This document shows positions 37,269-45,596 of a DNA stretch of 64,000 nt, piece by piece. Location: NCBI GenBank assembly GCA_016184365.1, contig JACPCW010000075.1:164351-228350 (forward strand), read 5' to 3'. The notes beneath the pieces were generated by a model. The model was not told where the DNA came from. It searched no databases and was given only the letters and a program-made list of their open reading frames with translations. Position 1 is the stretch's first letter. Every line of letters starts with the position of its first letter. This DNA is from Candidatus Rokuibacteriota bacterium (GTDB lineage: Bacteria > Methylomirabilota > Methylomirabilia > Rokubacteriales > CSP1-6). Position numbers and translations under genes: made by a program.

Positions 37269-38899
37269 AGGTTCGCCGCGCGCTCGTCAGCGTGCACGAC
37301 AAGTCCGGCGTGGTCGAGTTCTGCCGTGGTCTCGCGTCGCTCGGCGTCGAGATTCTGTCGACCGGCGGCACGGCGAAGCTCCTCCGCGACTCGGGCGTCG
37401 CGGTCCGCGAGGTCGCGGACGTCACCGGCTTTCCGGAGATGCTCGACGGCCGCGTGAAGACGCTGCATCCGAAGATCCACGGCGGCATCCTCGCGCGCCG
37501 TGACGTGCCCGCGCACCAGGCCGCGCTGGAGATGCACGGGATCCCGCCGATCGATCTCGTCGTCGTCGCGCTCTACCCGTTCGAGGCGACGGTCGCGCGG
37601 CCGGGCGTGACGCTCGCCGAGGCGATCGAGCAGATCGACGTCGGCGGCCCGACGATGATCCGCGCCGCGGCGAAGAACCACGGCGGCGTCGGCGTCGTCA
37701 CCGACCCGTCGCAGTACGCGGCGGTGCTCGACGAGATCCGCGCCACCGGTGGTCTCGGCGACGCCACGCGCAGCCGGCTGGCGCTCGAAGCGTTTCGACG
37801 CACGGCGCAGTACGACGCCGCGATCTCGGAGTATCTATTGAACGTCGGGGGGAGCGAGCCGCCGCTCCACCCCGACACCCCCCACCGGGTCGACCAGAGC
37901 AGCAGGAGCGCCGGCGAAGCCGGCGCTCGAACCGAGGCGTTTCCGGAACGGGTGTCGCTCGAGCTGACGAAGGCGCTGTCGCTCCGATACGGCGAGAACC
38001 CGCATCAGTCCGCCGCCTTCTACCGGCGCGCCGGCGGCGGCGCGCGCGGGCTCGGGGCGATGACGCAGCTTCACGGCCCCGAGCTCGGCTACAACAACAT
38101 CCTCGATTTTTCCGCCGCGCTCGGGCTCCTGCTCGAGTTCGACGACCCGGCCGCCGTCGTGATCAAGCACACGAACCCGTGCGGCGTCGCCGTCGCCGAC
38201 GCGGTCGGCGCCGCGATGGAGCGAGCGAAGGCGTCCGACCCGGTCTCGATCTACGGCGGCATCATCGGCGTGAACCGCGCGCTCGACATGGACGTGGTGA
38301 AAGCGCTCGCCGGCATCTTCGTCGAGATCCTGTTCGCCCCGGCGTTCGCCGGCGACGCGCTCGACGAGCTCAGACGCACGAAGAAGAAGTGCCGCGTCTT
38401 CGAAGTGCCGTGCGATCGCGCGAGCGCCGCGGGCGCCGTGGACTACCGCAGCGTGATCGGCGGAATGCTCGCCCAGTCCGTCGACACCGCCGACGTCGAC
38501 GCCGCGGGCCTGCGCGCCGTGTCGAAGCGCGCGCCGACGCCGGCCGAGATGGCGGCGCTCCGCTTCGCGTGGCGTGTCGCGAAGCACGTGAAGTCGAACG
38601 CGATCGTGCTGGCGACGCGCGACCAGGTGGTCGGCGTCGGGGCCGGGCAGATGAACCGCGTGGATTCGGCGCGGCTCGCCGTCGCGCGCGGGCGCGAGGC
38701 CGGCCTCGCCACCGAAGGCACCGTGTGCGCGTCCGACGCGTTCTTTCCGTTCCGCGACGGGCTCGACGTCGTCGCCGCGTCGGGCGCGACCGCCGTCATC
38801 CATCCCGGCGGATCGCTGCGCGACGAGGAGGTCATCGCGGCGGCCGATGAACACGACATGGCGATGGTCGTGACCGGTATGCGGCACTTCCGGCACTGA
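37265..38899 (+). CDS. purH: Bifunctional AICAR transformylase / IMP cyclohydrolase
   Basis: Last two steps to IMP. 544 residues. The N-terminal MGS-like cyclohydrolase domain has SVHDKSGVVEFCRGLASLGVE, TGFPEMLDGRVKTLHPKIHGG and DVGGPTMIRAAAKN. The transformylase domain has LRYGENPHQSAAFYR, IKHTNPCGVAVA, KHVKSNAIVLA and GAGQMNRVDS. Residues about 193-225 form a Pro/Ser/Gly-rich insert between the domains, absent in typical PurH and encoded by a two-hairpin repeat. Confidence 0.96.
   Translation: MKVRRALVSVHDKSGVVEFCRGLASLGVEILSTGGTAKLLRDSGVAVREVADVTGFPEMLDGRVKTLHPKIHGGILARRDVPAHQAALEMHGIPPIDLVVVALYPFEATVARPGVTLAEAIEQIDVGGPTMIRAAAKNHGGVGVVTDPSQYAAVLDEIRATGGLGDATRSRLALEAFRRTAQYDAAISEYLLNVGGSEPPLHPDTPHRVDQSSRSAGEAGARTEAFPERVSLELTKALSLRYGENPHQSAAFYRRAGGGARGLGAMTQLHGPELGYNNILDFSAALGLLLEFDDPAAVVIKHTNPCGVAVADAVGAAMERAKASDPVSIYGGIIGVNRALDMDVVKALAGIFVEILFAPAFAGDALDELRRTKKKCRVFEVPCDRASAAGAVDYRSVIGGMLAQSVDTADVDAAGLRAVSKRAPTPAEMAALRFAWRVAKHVKSNAIVLATRDQVVGVGAGQMNRVDSARLAVARGREAGLATEGTVCASDAFFPFRDGLDVVAASGATAVIHPGGSLRDEEVIAAADEHDMAMVVTGMRHFRH
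37844..37928 (+). repeat. In-frame hairpin repeat inserted in purH
   Basis: Hairpin 1: GTCGGGG (37844-37850) plus GGAGCG (37851-37856) pair with CGCTCC (37863-37868) and CCCCGAC (37870-37876), with one bulged A. Hairpin 2: GAGCGCCGGC (37906-37915) and GCCGGCGCTC (37919-37928) around GAA. The two-hairpin layout and the GAGCG box echo family A, although the ATGTCGG loop is missing. The insert is translated as part of PurH. Confidence 0.7.
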
Positions 38900-38907
38900 G
38901 GGCGCGC

Positions 38908-39807
38908 GTGGACGGATCCGGCGAGCGCATCTACGGGCTGGGCGAGGTGGTCCGCATCCTCGGATTGACGCCGAAGCGCACGATGCAGCTGCGGCGTCTC
39001 GATCTCCTGCGCAGCGACGGCGGCTATCGGTTCCGCGATCTGCTCGCGCTCCGGACGGCGGGATCGCTGCTCGACGCGGGCGCCTCCGTCCGCCAGATCA
39101 AGCAGGCGCTCACGTCGCTGCGCGAGCGCGATCGCACGCTCACGTCCCCGCTGGTCGAGCTACGGCTGCTCGTCGACGGCGCGCGCCTCCTCGCGCAGTC
39201 CGACCGCGTACGGTTCGACCCGCGGACCGGGCAGACGGTGCTCGACCTCGACGCCGGCTCGCTGCAGGAAGCGGCGGACGCGACCCTCATGACCGGTCTC
39301 GTGCGCCCGCTGTCGCCGCCCGCCGAGCAGGCGGAGACCTGGTTCGATCGCGCGAGCGAGTGGGAAGCCGACCCGGCGCAGTGGGAAGAAGCGATCGACG
39401 CCTATCGCCGCGTCGTCACCGTGGACCCGACGTATGCCGCGGCGTGGAACAACCTCGGACTGCTGCTGCACCGGATGGGCCGCTACGAGGACGCACGCAG
39501 CGCGTATCTCGCGGCGCTCGAGCAGGACCCCGCGCTGTGCGAGGCGGCGTACAACCTCGGCTCGCTCTCCGACGACCTCTCGGATGTCGAGCCGGCCATC
39601 GCGTACTACCGCCAGGCGCTCGCGCTTCGGGCCGATTATGCGGATGCGCATTTCAACCTCGCCGCGGCGCTGGCGCGTGCCGGGCGCGGCGGCGAAGCGA
39701 GCCGTCACTGGCAGCGCTATCTCGAGCTCGACTCGTCGAGTCCGTGGGCGCGCATCGCCCGCGCGCATCTCGAGCTCGTCGAAGCGCCGGATCGGGCGGG
39801 GCAATGA
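38908..39807 (+). CDS. MerR-type HTH protein fused to TPR repeats
   Basis: 299 residues, GTG start. Residues 8-80 read as a MerR-like winged helix: YGLGEVVRILGLTPKRTMQLRRLDLL, then GYRFRDLLALRTAGSLLDAGASVRQIKQAL. A linker follows, then TPR units from about 165 to 285 (WEEAIDAYRRVVTVDPTYAAAWNNLGLLL, YEDARSAYLAALEQDPALCEAAYNLG and a third; read in parts). There is no metal-binding Cys cluster, so it is not a classical metal sensor. It lies between purH and purD and overlaps purD by 4 bases, so it may be a cluster regulator or scaffold. Function not established. Confidence 0.8.
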   Translation: MDGSGERIYGLGEVVRILGLTPKRTMQLRRLDLLRSDGGYRFRDLLALRTAGSLLDAGASVRQIKQALTSLRERDRTLTSPLVELRLLVDGARLLAQSDRVRFDPRTGQTVLDLDAGSLQEAADATLMTGLVRPLSPPAEQAETWFDRASEWEADPAQWEEAIDAYRRVVTVDPTYAAAWNNLGLLLHRMGRYEDARSAYLAALEQDPALCEAAYNLGSLSDDLSDVEPAIAYYRQALALRADYADAHFNLAAALARAGRGGEASRHWQRYLELDSSSPWARIARAHLELVEAPDRAGQ

Positions 39808-41108
39808 ACGTCCTGCTCGTCGGCTCCGGCGGCCGCGAGGACGCGCTCGCGTGGCGGATTCGACAATCCCCGCTCGTCGAACGCCTGCTCGCCGCACCCG
39901 GCAATCCCGGCATCGCGCGCCACGCGACGTGCGTGGACGTTCGCGCCGCCGACCTCGACGGCATCATGGCGCTCGCCGCCGCCGAGCGCATCGATCTGAC
40001 GGTCGTCGGTCCGGAAGCACCGCTCGTCGCCGGTCTCGCGGATCGCCTCGAGGACCGCGGGCTGACGGTCTTCGGACCGCGCCGCCAGGCCGCCGCGATC
40101 GAAGGGTCGAAGGCGTTCGCGAAGGCGCTGATGGCCCGGCACGGCATCCCGACGGCGCGGTTCGCGACGTTCGACGACGCGACCGCCGCGCGGCGCTTCG
40201 CGCGCGAGCTCGGCGCGCCGCTCGTCGTGAAAACCGACGGACTCGCGGCCGGCAAGGGCGCGATCGTCTGCGCGACGCTCGCGGACGCCGATCGCGCGAT
40301 CGCCGACTGCCTGGAGCGGCGCGCGTTCGGCCTCTCCGGCGCCACGGTGGTCATCGAGGAGTTCATGGCCGGCGAGGAGGCGTCGTTCTTCGTCATCGCG
40401 AACGGCCGCGATGCCGTGCCGCTCGCCGCCGCGCAGGATCACAAGACGATCTTCGACGACGACCGCGGGCCGAACACCGGCGGCATGGGCGCGTATTCGC
40501 CGGCGCCGCGCGTCGACGCCGCGATGCGCGACCGCGTGATGGCGGAGATCGTTCGGCCGACGATCGCCGCGCTCGCGAAGGACGCCGAGCCGTACCGCGG
40601 CGTGCTGTACGTCGGGCTGATGCTGACCGCCGCCGGTCCCAGAGTCGTCGAGTTCAACTGTCGGTTCGGCGATCCGGAGTGTCAGGCGCTCGTCGCGCGC
40701 TCCGGCCCCGACTGGGTCCCGCTGCTGCGCGCCGCCGCGCGCGGCGACGCCCTCGACGCCGGCGCGCCGTGGACGACGGATTGGAACGCGGGCGGGGCGG
40801 CCGATGCTGCCGTGTGCGTCAGCGTCGCGTCAGGCGGCTATCCCGGCCCGTATGCGACCGGCGTCGTGATCGACGGCGTGGAGCGCGCGGAGCAGCACGC
40901 GGGTGTGCGAGTGTTTCACGCGGGGACCGCGCGGCGCGACGGGCGGCTCGTGACGAACGGGGGACGCGTGCTCGGCGTCACCGCCGTGGCGGCGGATCTC
41001 GACACGGCGATCGCTCGCGCCTACGCGGCGGTGAGCGAGATCACGTTCGACGGCATGCACTACCGCCGCGACATCGGCCGCAAGGCGCTCGCGGCGCGGA
41101 GGGGCTAG
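39804..41108 (+). CDS. purD: Phosphoribosylamine-glycine ligase (GAR synthetase)
   Basis: ATP-grasp enzyme for the second step of purine synthesis. 434 residues from ATG at 39804. NVLLVGSGGREDALAWRI, APGNPGIARHA, VVKTDGLAAGKGAIV, the QDHKTIFDDDRGPNTGGMGA block (20 residues) and the metal-site EFNCRFGDPECQ all match. Longer readings from 39360 are out of frame with the TPR gene and are shadows upstream of the ATG. Confidence 0.96.
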   Translation: MNVLLVGSGGREDALAWRIRQSPLVERLLAAPGNPGIARHATCVDVRAADLDGIMALAAAERIDLTVVGPEAPLVAGLADRLEDRGLTVFGPRRQAAAIEGSKAFAKALMARHGIPTARFATFDDATAARRFARELGAPLVVKTDGLAAGKGAIVCATLADADRAIADCLERRAFGLSGATVVIEEFMAGEEASFFVIANGRDAVPLAAAQDHKTIFDDDRGPNTGGMGAYSPAPRVDAAMRDRVMAEIVRPTIAALAKDAEPYRGVLYVGLMLTAAGPRVVEFNCRFGDPECQALVARSGPDWVPLLRAAARGDALDAGAPWTTDWNAGGAADAAVCVSVASGGYPGPYATGVVIDGVERAEQHAGVRVFHAGTARRDGRLVTNGGRVLGVTAVAADLDTAIARAYAAVSEITFDGMHYRRDIGRKALAARRG

Positions 41109-41109
41109 C

Positions 41110-41625
41110 GTGGAGCGACCGATCAGGGTGGGCATCGTGCTCGGCAGCGACTCGGACCTCGACGTCATGCTCGACACGGTGAAGACGCTCGACGCGCTCG
41201 AGATCGGATGCGAGGTCGTCGTCGCCTCGGCGCATCGCACGCCCGGGCGCACGGAGGAGTACGCGACGAGCGCGGCGGGTCGAGGACTCGGCGTGCTCAT
41301 CGGCGCCGCCGGCGGCGCGGCGGCGCTGCCGGGTGTCCTGGCCGCGCGCTCGCCGCTGCCCGTCATCGGCGTGCCGATCGCGTCGACGCCGCTCAACGGC
41401 ATGGACGCGCTCCTGTCCATCGTGCAGATGCCTCCCGGCGTGCCCGTCGCGACCGTCGCGGTCGGCACGTGGGGCGCGCGGAATGCGGCGATCCTCGCCG
41501 CGCAGATCCTCGCGACCGGCGACAGCGCGCTGCGCGAGCGGCTCGTGACGTACCGCCGGCGACTCGCGGATGAAGTGGAGCAGCGCGCGCAGCGCGTCGC
41601 GGAGCGGCTGCGCTCGCGCTCCTGA
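41110..41625 (+). CDS. purE: N5-carboxyaminoimidazole ribonucleotide mutase
   Basis: Class I PurE, which moves the carboxyl group from N5-CAIR to CAIR. 171 residues, GTG start one base after purD. GIVLGSDSDLDVMLDT, VVVASAHRTPGRTEEYA, GAAGGAAALPGVLAA and PVIGVPIASTPLNGMDALLSI include the active-site SDSD and SAHRTP motifs. No purK follows in the window; it may be elsewhere, or the enzyme may act as class II, which sequence alone does not decide. Confidence 0.95.
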   Translation: MERPIRVGIVLGSDSDLDVMLDTVKTLDALEIGCEVVVASAHRTPGRTEEYATSAAGRGLGVLIGAAGGAAALPGVLAARSPLPVIGVPIASTPLNGMDALLSIVQMPPGVPVATVAVGTWGARNAAILAAQILATGDSALRERLVTYRRRLADEVEQRAQRVAERLRSRS

Positions 41626-41644
41626 CGCCGCGCCCGGCCATCGC

Positions 41645-42253
41645 GTGAGCTCGCGCGTCGTCGCGATCGATCCGCGCGCGCCGAGTGCCGCGGCGCTGGA
41701 CGCCGCCGCGCAGGTTCTCGCGCAGGGCGGCCTCGTCGCCTTCCCCACGGAGACCTTCTACGGCCTCGGCGCCGCCGCGCTCGACGCGGCCGCGGTGCAG
41801 CGCGTGTTCACGCTGAAGGGCCGTCCCGCGGGGCGTCCGCTGCTCGTCCTCGTCGACGGTCTCGCGATGGCCGAGCGCATCGCGGAGATTCCGGAGCGCG
41901 CGCAGGCGCTGATCGCCCGACACTGGCCCGGCGCGCTCACGCTCGTGTTCCGTGCGCGCCCCGTCGTTCCCGACGTCGTCACCGGCGGCACCGGCACGAT
42001 CGGCATCCGCTGGAGTCCGCACCCCGTCGCGGCCGGTGTGGTGGCCGCATTCCGCGCGCCGATCACGGCGCCGAGCGCGAACCCGACCGGGCTCGCGCCG
42101 CCGACCTCGGCCGCCGGCGTGCGCGCGCACTTCGGCGACACGATCGACCTGGTCCTCGACGGCGGCGAGACGACGGGCGGCCTCGCGTCGACCGTGCTCG
42201 ACGTCACCACCGACCCGCCGCGCGTCGTGCGCGCCGGCGCGGTGCGGATATGA
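41645..42253 (+). CDS. tsaC: Threonylcarbamoyl-AMP synthase (TsaC/Sua5/YwlC family)
   Basis: Makes threonylcarbamoyl-AMP for t6A37 of ANN-decoding tRNAs. 202 residues from GTG at 41645. ALVAFPTETFYGLGA-like start (GGLVAFPTETFYGLGA), RVFTLKGRPAGRPLLVLV and APITAPSANPTGLAPP are diagnostic; the Sua5 extension is absent. Its pathway partner TsaB is encoded at 52.9 kb. The 3' flank has tandem family B repeats. Confidence 0.92.
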   Translation: MSSRVVAIDPRAPSAAALDAAAQVLAQGGLVAFPTETFYGLGAAALDAAAVQRVFTLKGRPAGRPLLVLVDGLAMAERIAEIPERAQALIARHWPGALTLVFRARPVVPDVVTGGTGTIGIRWSPHPVAAGVVAAFRAPITAPSANPTGLAPPTSAAGVRAHFGDTIDLVLDGGETTGGLASTVLDVTTDPPRVVRAGAVRI

Positions 42254-42258
42254 TGGCT

Positions 42259-42317
42259 GGGCGCAGCCGCAGCACGGCGCGGCGCCGCAGGCGGAGCGGG
42301 TGCGAGGCGAGTCTGTG
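42259..42317 (+). repeat. Family B repeat, shortened copy 2a
   Basis: Has the family B left end GGGCGCAGCCGCAGCACGGCG and right end GCGAGGCGAGTCTGTG, but the middle 40 or so bases are missing. It stands six bases before the full copy at 42324, so the two are in tandem. Confidence 0.7.
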
Positions 42318-42323
42318 ACGGCT

Positions 42324-42427
42324 GGGCGCAGCCGCAGCACGGCGTGGAGCCCGCAGTGGGAGGTGAGGCCGTTCGACGGCCGAGCCGAGACTCCGATGGA
42401 TCGGAGCGGGTGCGAGGCGAGTCTGTG
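42324..42427 (+). repeat. Family B repeat, full copy 2b
   Basis: Aligns along its whole length with 7089-7196, with a few substitutions and two small indels. It includes the inner palindromic GCCGTTCGACGGC, the counterpart of GCCGATCGACGGC in copy 1. Its terminal GTG (42425-42427) is the start codon of mobA. The GAGGCGAG just before may serve as the ribosome-binding site. Confidence 0.75.
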
Positions 42428-43018
42428 AAGATCGTCGGCGCCGTGCAGGCCGGCGGCCTCTCGACGCGCATGGGCGGCGGCCCCAAGGCCTTGCTCGACC
42501 TCGGCGGCCGGCGGATCATCGATCGTGTGGTCGACACGCTCGCCGCGGTGCTGCCGGACCTCCTCGTCGTGACGAACACGCCGGAGCTCTATGCGGACCT
42601 CGGCCTGCCGCTGGTGCCCGACGCGTATCCGGGCGCGGGCTCGCTCGGCGGCATCTATTCGGGATTGCGCGCCGCCGTGGGCGATGCGGTCTTCACGGTC
42701 GCGTGCGACATGCCGTTCCTGGACCCCGCCGTCGTTCGCCTCGTCGTCGGCCGTGCCGGCGAAGCGGACGTCGTCATCCCGCGCATCGGCGATCAGGTGG
42801 AGACGCTGCACGCCGTGTACGGCAAGCGCTGTCTCGCCCCGATGGAGCACCGCATCGCCGCCGGTCGTTTGAAGATCACGGGGTTCTTCGCGGACGTGAC
42901 GGTCGTCGAGATCGCCGAGGCGGAGATCCGGCGCCTCGCCGACCCCGAGGTCGTGTTCATGAACGTCAACACGCCCGAGGAGCTCGCGCGCGCCCGGTCG
43001 TTGACGGGAGGCCGGTGA
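42425..43018 (+). CDS. mobA: Molybdenum cofactor guanylyltransferase (MobA-like nucleotidyltransferase)
   Basis: Attaches GMP to molybdopterin to make the bis-MGD/MGD cofactor. 197 residues from GTG at 42425. VQAGGLSTRMGGGPKALLDLGG is the nucleotide-binding start (here split as QAGGLSTRMGG and PKALLDLGG). PGAGSLGGIYSGLRA, ACDMPFLDP and NVNTPEELARA complete the pattern. A longer reading from 42344 is repeat-derived. No molybdoenzyme is in the window, and other sugar-nucleotide transferases share the fold. Confidence 0.85.
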   Translation: MKIVGAVQAGGLSTRMGGGPKALLDLGGRRIIDRVVDTLAAVLPDLLVVTNTPELYADLGLPLVPDAYPGAGSLGGIYSGLRAAVGDAVFTVACDMPFLDPAVVRLVVGRAGEADVVIPRIGDQVETLHAVYGKRCLAPMEHRIAAGRLKITGFFADVTVVEIAEAEIRRLADPEVVFMNVNTPEELARARSLTGGR

Positions 43019-43019
43019 C

Positions 43020-44219
43020 ATGGCCCGCGCGCGCGCCGCGATCATCGTCCACTACCACGAGATCAGCCTGAAGGGCGGCACGCGGCCGATGTTCCTGCGT
43101 CACCTCGCGCGCAACCTCGAGCGCGCGGCCGCCGACGTCGGACCGGGGCGGGTCCGGCAGCTCACCGGCCGGATCGTGCTGGAGCTCGGCGAGCATGCCG
43201 ATCCCGAAGCGGTGAAGCAGCGCGTGATGCGCGTGTGCGGCGTCGCCAACTGCGCCGTCGCGTGGCGCGTGCCGAGCCAGGTCGAGGCGATGAAGCCCGC
43301 GGTGCTGCGCGTGGTCGAGGGCCGGGAGTTCGCGTCGTTTCGCATCACGGCCCGGCGCGCGTTCAAGACCTATCCGATGACGTCGGTCGAGCTGAACCGC
43401 GAGCTCGGCACGCTCGTCCAGGAACGGACGGGCGCGCGCGTCGATCTGCACGACCCCGAGCTCACCGTGCACGTCGAAGTGCTGCCCGCGGAGACGTTCG
43501 TGTACGCGGATCGCGAGCCCGGGCCCGGTGGTCTGCCGGTCGGCGGCAGCGGCACCGTCGTCGCGCTGCTGTCGGGCGGCATCGATTCGCCGGTCGCGGC
43601 GTGGCGGCTGATGAAGCGCGGCTGCCGCGTCGTGTTCGTCCACTTCCACAGCGTGCCGTACCTGCCCGACACGTCACAGGTCAAGGCGCGCGCGCTCGTC
43701 GAGCGCCTCACCGAATGGCAATACGATTCGCGGCTGCACCTGGTCCCGTTCGGCGAAGTGCAGCGCGAGGTCGTGCTCGCGGTGCCGCCGCCGGCGCGCG
43801 TGGTCGTGTATCGCCGTCTGATGGTCCGGATCGCGGAAGCGATCGCGCGGCGCTGCGGCGCCGCGGCGCTGGTCACGGGTGAAAGCCTCGGGCAGGTGGC
43901 GTCGCAGACGCTCGCGAACCTCTCGCGCATCGACGAGGTCGCCACGATGCCCGTGCTCCGCCCGCTGATCGGCATGGACAAGCTCGAGATCACGGCGGAG
44001 GCCCAGCGTCTCGGCACGTTCGAGATCTCGATCGAGCCGGATGCCGACTGCTGCACGCTGTTCGTTCCGAAGCATCCCGCCACGCGCATGACCCCCGACG
44101 AGGTCCGCGCCGCCGAGGCGCGGCTCGATCTCCCGCGGCTCGTGGCGATGGCCGTCGACGGAGCGCAGGTCGAGACGTTCGAGTTTCCCGCCCGGACGCG
44201 CGCGGCGGTCGCCGGATGA
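43020..44219 (+). CDS. thiI: tRNA 4-thiouridine synthetase ThiI
   Basis: Adds sulphur to U8 of tRNA and, in some bacteria, to the thiazole precursor of thiamin. 399 residues. NFLD-like and THUMP domains fill the first 170 residues. The PP-loop ATPase motif SGGIDSPVAAW starts at about 185, and DADCCTLFVPKHPATR lies near the end. The C-terminal rhodanese domain of the E. coli protein is absent, as in most phyla. ATG one base after mobA; overlaps the next gene by 4. Confidence 0.94.
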   Translation: MARARAAIIVHYHEISLKGGTRPMFLRHLARNLERAAADVGPGRVRQLTGRIVLELGEHADPEAVKQRVMRVCGVANCAVAWRVPSQVEAMKPAVLRVVEGREFASFRITARRAFKTYPMTSVELNRELGTLVQERTGARVDLHDPELTVHVEVLPAETFVYADREPGPGGLPVGGSGTVVALLSGGIDSPVAAWRLMKRGCRVVFVHFHSVPYLPDTSQVKARALVERLTEWQYDSRLHLVPFGEVQREVVLAVPPPARVVVYRRLMVRIAEAIARRCGAAALVTGESLGQVASQTLANLSRIDEVATMPVLRPLIGMDKLEITAEAQRLGTFEISIEPDADCCTLFVPKHPATRMTPDEVRAAEARLDLPRLVAMAVDGAQVETFEFPARTRAAVAG

Positions 44220-45596
44220 GCGGCACGCTCACGTTCCTCGGCGCCGCCGGCACCGTGACCGGCGCGAAGTTCCTCGTCGACGCCGGGGGATGCGCGCGTG
44301 CTCATGGAATGCGGCCTCTTCCAGGGCCTGCGTGAGCTGCGCGAGCGCAACTGGCGCGCGTTTCCCGTGCCGGCGACGTCGATCGACGCCGTGCTGCTCT
44401 CGCACGCGCACCTCGATCACTCGGGCTACGCGCCGCGGCTCGTGCGCGAGGGATTCGCGGGACCGATCTACTGCTCGCGCGGCACGGCGGAGCTGCTGCG
44501 GATCATGCTGCCCGATGCCGCGCACCTGCAGGAAGAAGAGGCGGAGTTCCGCAACCGCAAGCGCGCCACGCGCCACCAGCCGGCGCTGCCGCTCTTCACG
44601 ACGGCGGACGCGGCGGCGGCGCTCGCCCAGGTGACGCCGGTCGCGTTCGGCGAGCCGTTGACGCCGGGCCGCGGCATCGACGCCACGTTCCATCCGTCGG
44701 GCCACATCCTCGGCGCGTCGATCGTGGACGTCGCGCTCGCCGGCCGCCGCCTCGTCTACTCCGGCGATCTCGGGCGCTACGATGTCCCGGTCATGAAGGA
44801 TCCCGTGCCGATCGCCGCGGCGGACACGCTGCTGATCGAGTCGACGTACGGCAACCGCGAGCATCCGGACGACGACGGCACCGACGTGATCGTGCGCGCC
44901 GTGGAGCGCGCGGCCCGGCGCCGCGGCATGCTCCTCATGCCGGCGTTCGCGATCGGCCGCACGCAGGACGTGTTGTATCTCCTCCGCGAGCTCGAAGAGG
45001 CCGGACGGATTCCGCGCGTGCCCGTCTACCTCGACACACCCATGGGGGTCGCGGCGACGGCGGCGTACGAAAAACACCGCGACGAGCACGACGCCGCCGC
45101 CCGGCACGTCGTCGCGCGCGGCGGCCGGCCGTTCATGCCGGCGACATTCCAGGTGACGCGCTCGGTCGACGAGTCGAAGGCGCTCAACGACGTCGACGGT
45201 CCCGCGATCATCATCGCGGGCAGCGGCATGGCGGCCGGCGGGCGCATCCTCCATCATCTGCGGCGCCGCCTCGCCGACGAGCGGACGACCGTACTGTTCG
45301 TCGGATACCAGGCGGTGGGCACGCGCGGTCGGCTGCTGCGCGACGGCGCCCGCGAGATCCGGATCTTCGGGGAGATGGTGCCCGTGCGCGCGGCGATCAT
45401 GGTGACCGACGCGCTCTCTGCGCATGCCGACCGCGCGGAAATTCTTCGATGGCTCCGTGGATTCCGCCGCCCGCCGCGCATGACGTACGCCGTCCACGGC
45501 GAGCCGCCCGCCGCGGCGGCGCTCCGTGACGCCATCGTGAAGGAGCTTGGCTGGCGCGCGGACGTCGCGGCCGACGGCGCGCGCGTGGAGGTGTGA
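44216..45596 (+). pseudogene. Metallo-beta-lactamase/beta-CASP RNA-processing family protein, frameshifted near the N-terminus
   Basis: The ATG at 44216 overlaps the thiI stop and reads GTLTFLGAAGTVTGAKFLVDAG, the normal family start. At the five-G run 44285-44289 one extra base moves the frame. Taking one G away restores DARVLMECGLFQGLRE. The rest (from ATG 44298, 432 residues) is intact: LSHAHLDHSGY zinc motif, PSGHILGAS, YSGDLGR, beta-CASP ESTYGNREHP, GSGMAAGGR and SAHADRAEI. The family includes RNA exonucleases/endonucleases of the CPSF73 type. A homopolymer error is the simplest explanation, so the gene is probably functional. Confidence 0.85.

Noticed and set aside
42259..42427. Tandem repeats before mobA as a CRISPR array
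   Set aside because: Only two unequal copies with six bases between them, no spacers and no cas genes; the same sequence occurs singly at 7 kb.
42344..43018. Longer mobA start at ATG 42344
   Set aside because: The added 27 residues are encoded by the repeat; the conserved nucleotide-binding start follows directly after GTG 42425.
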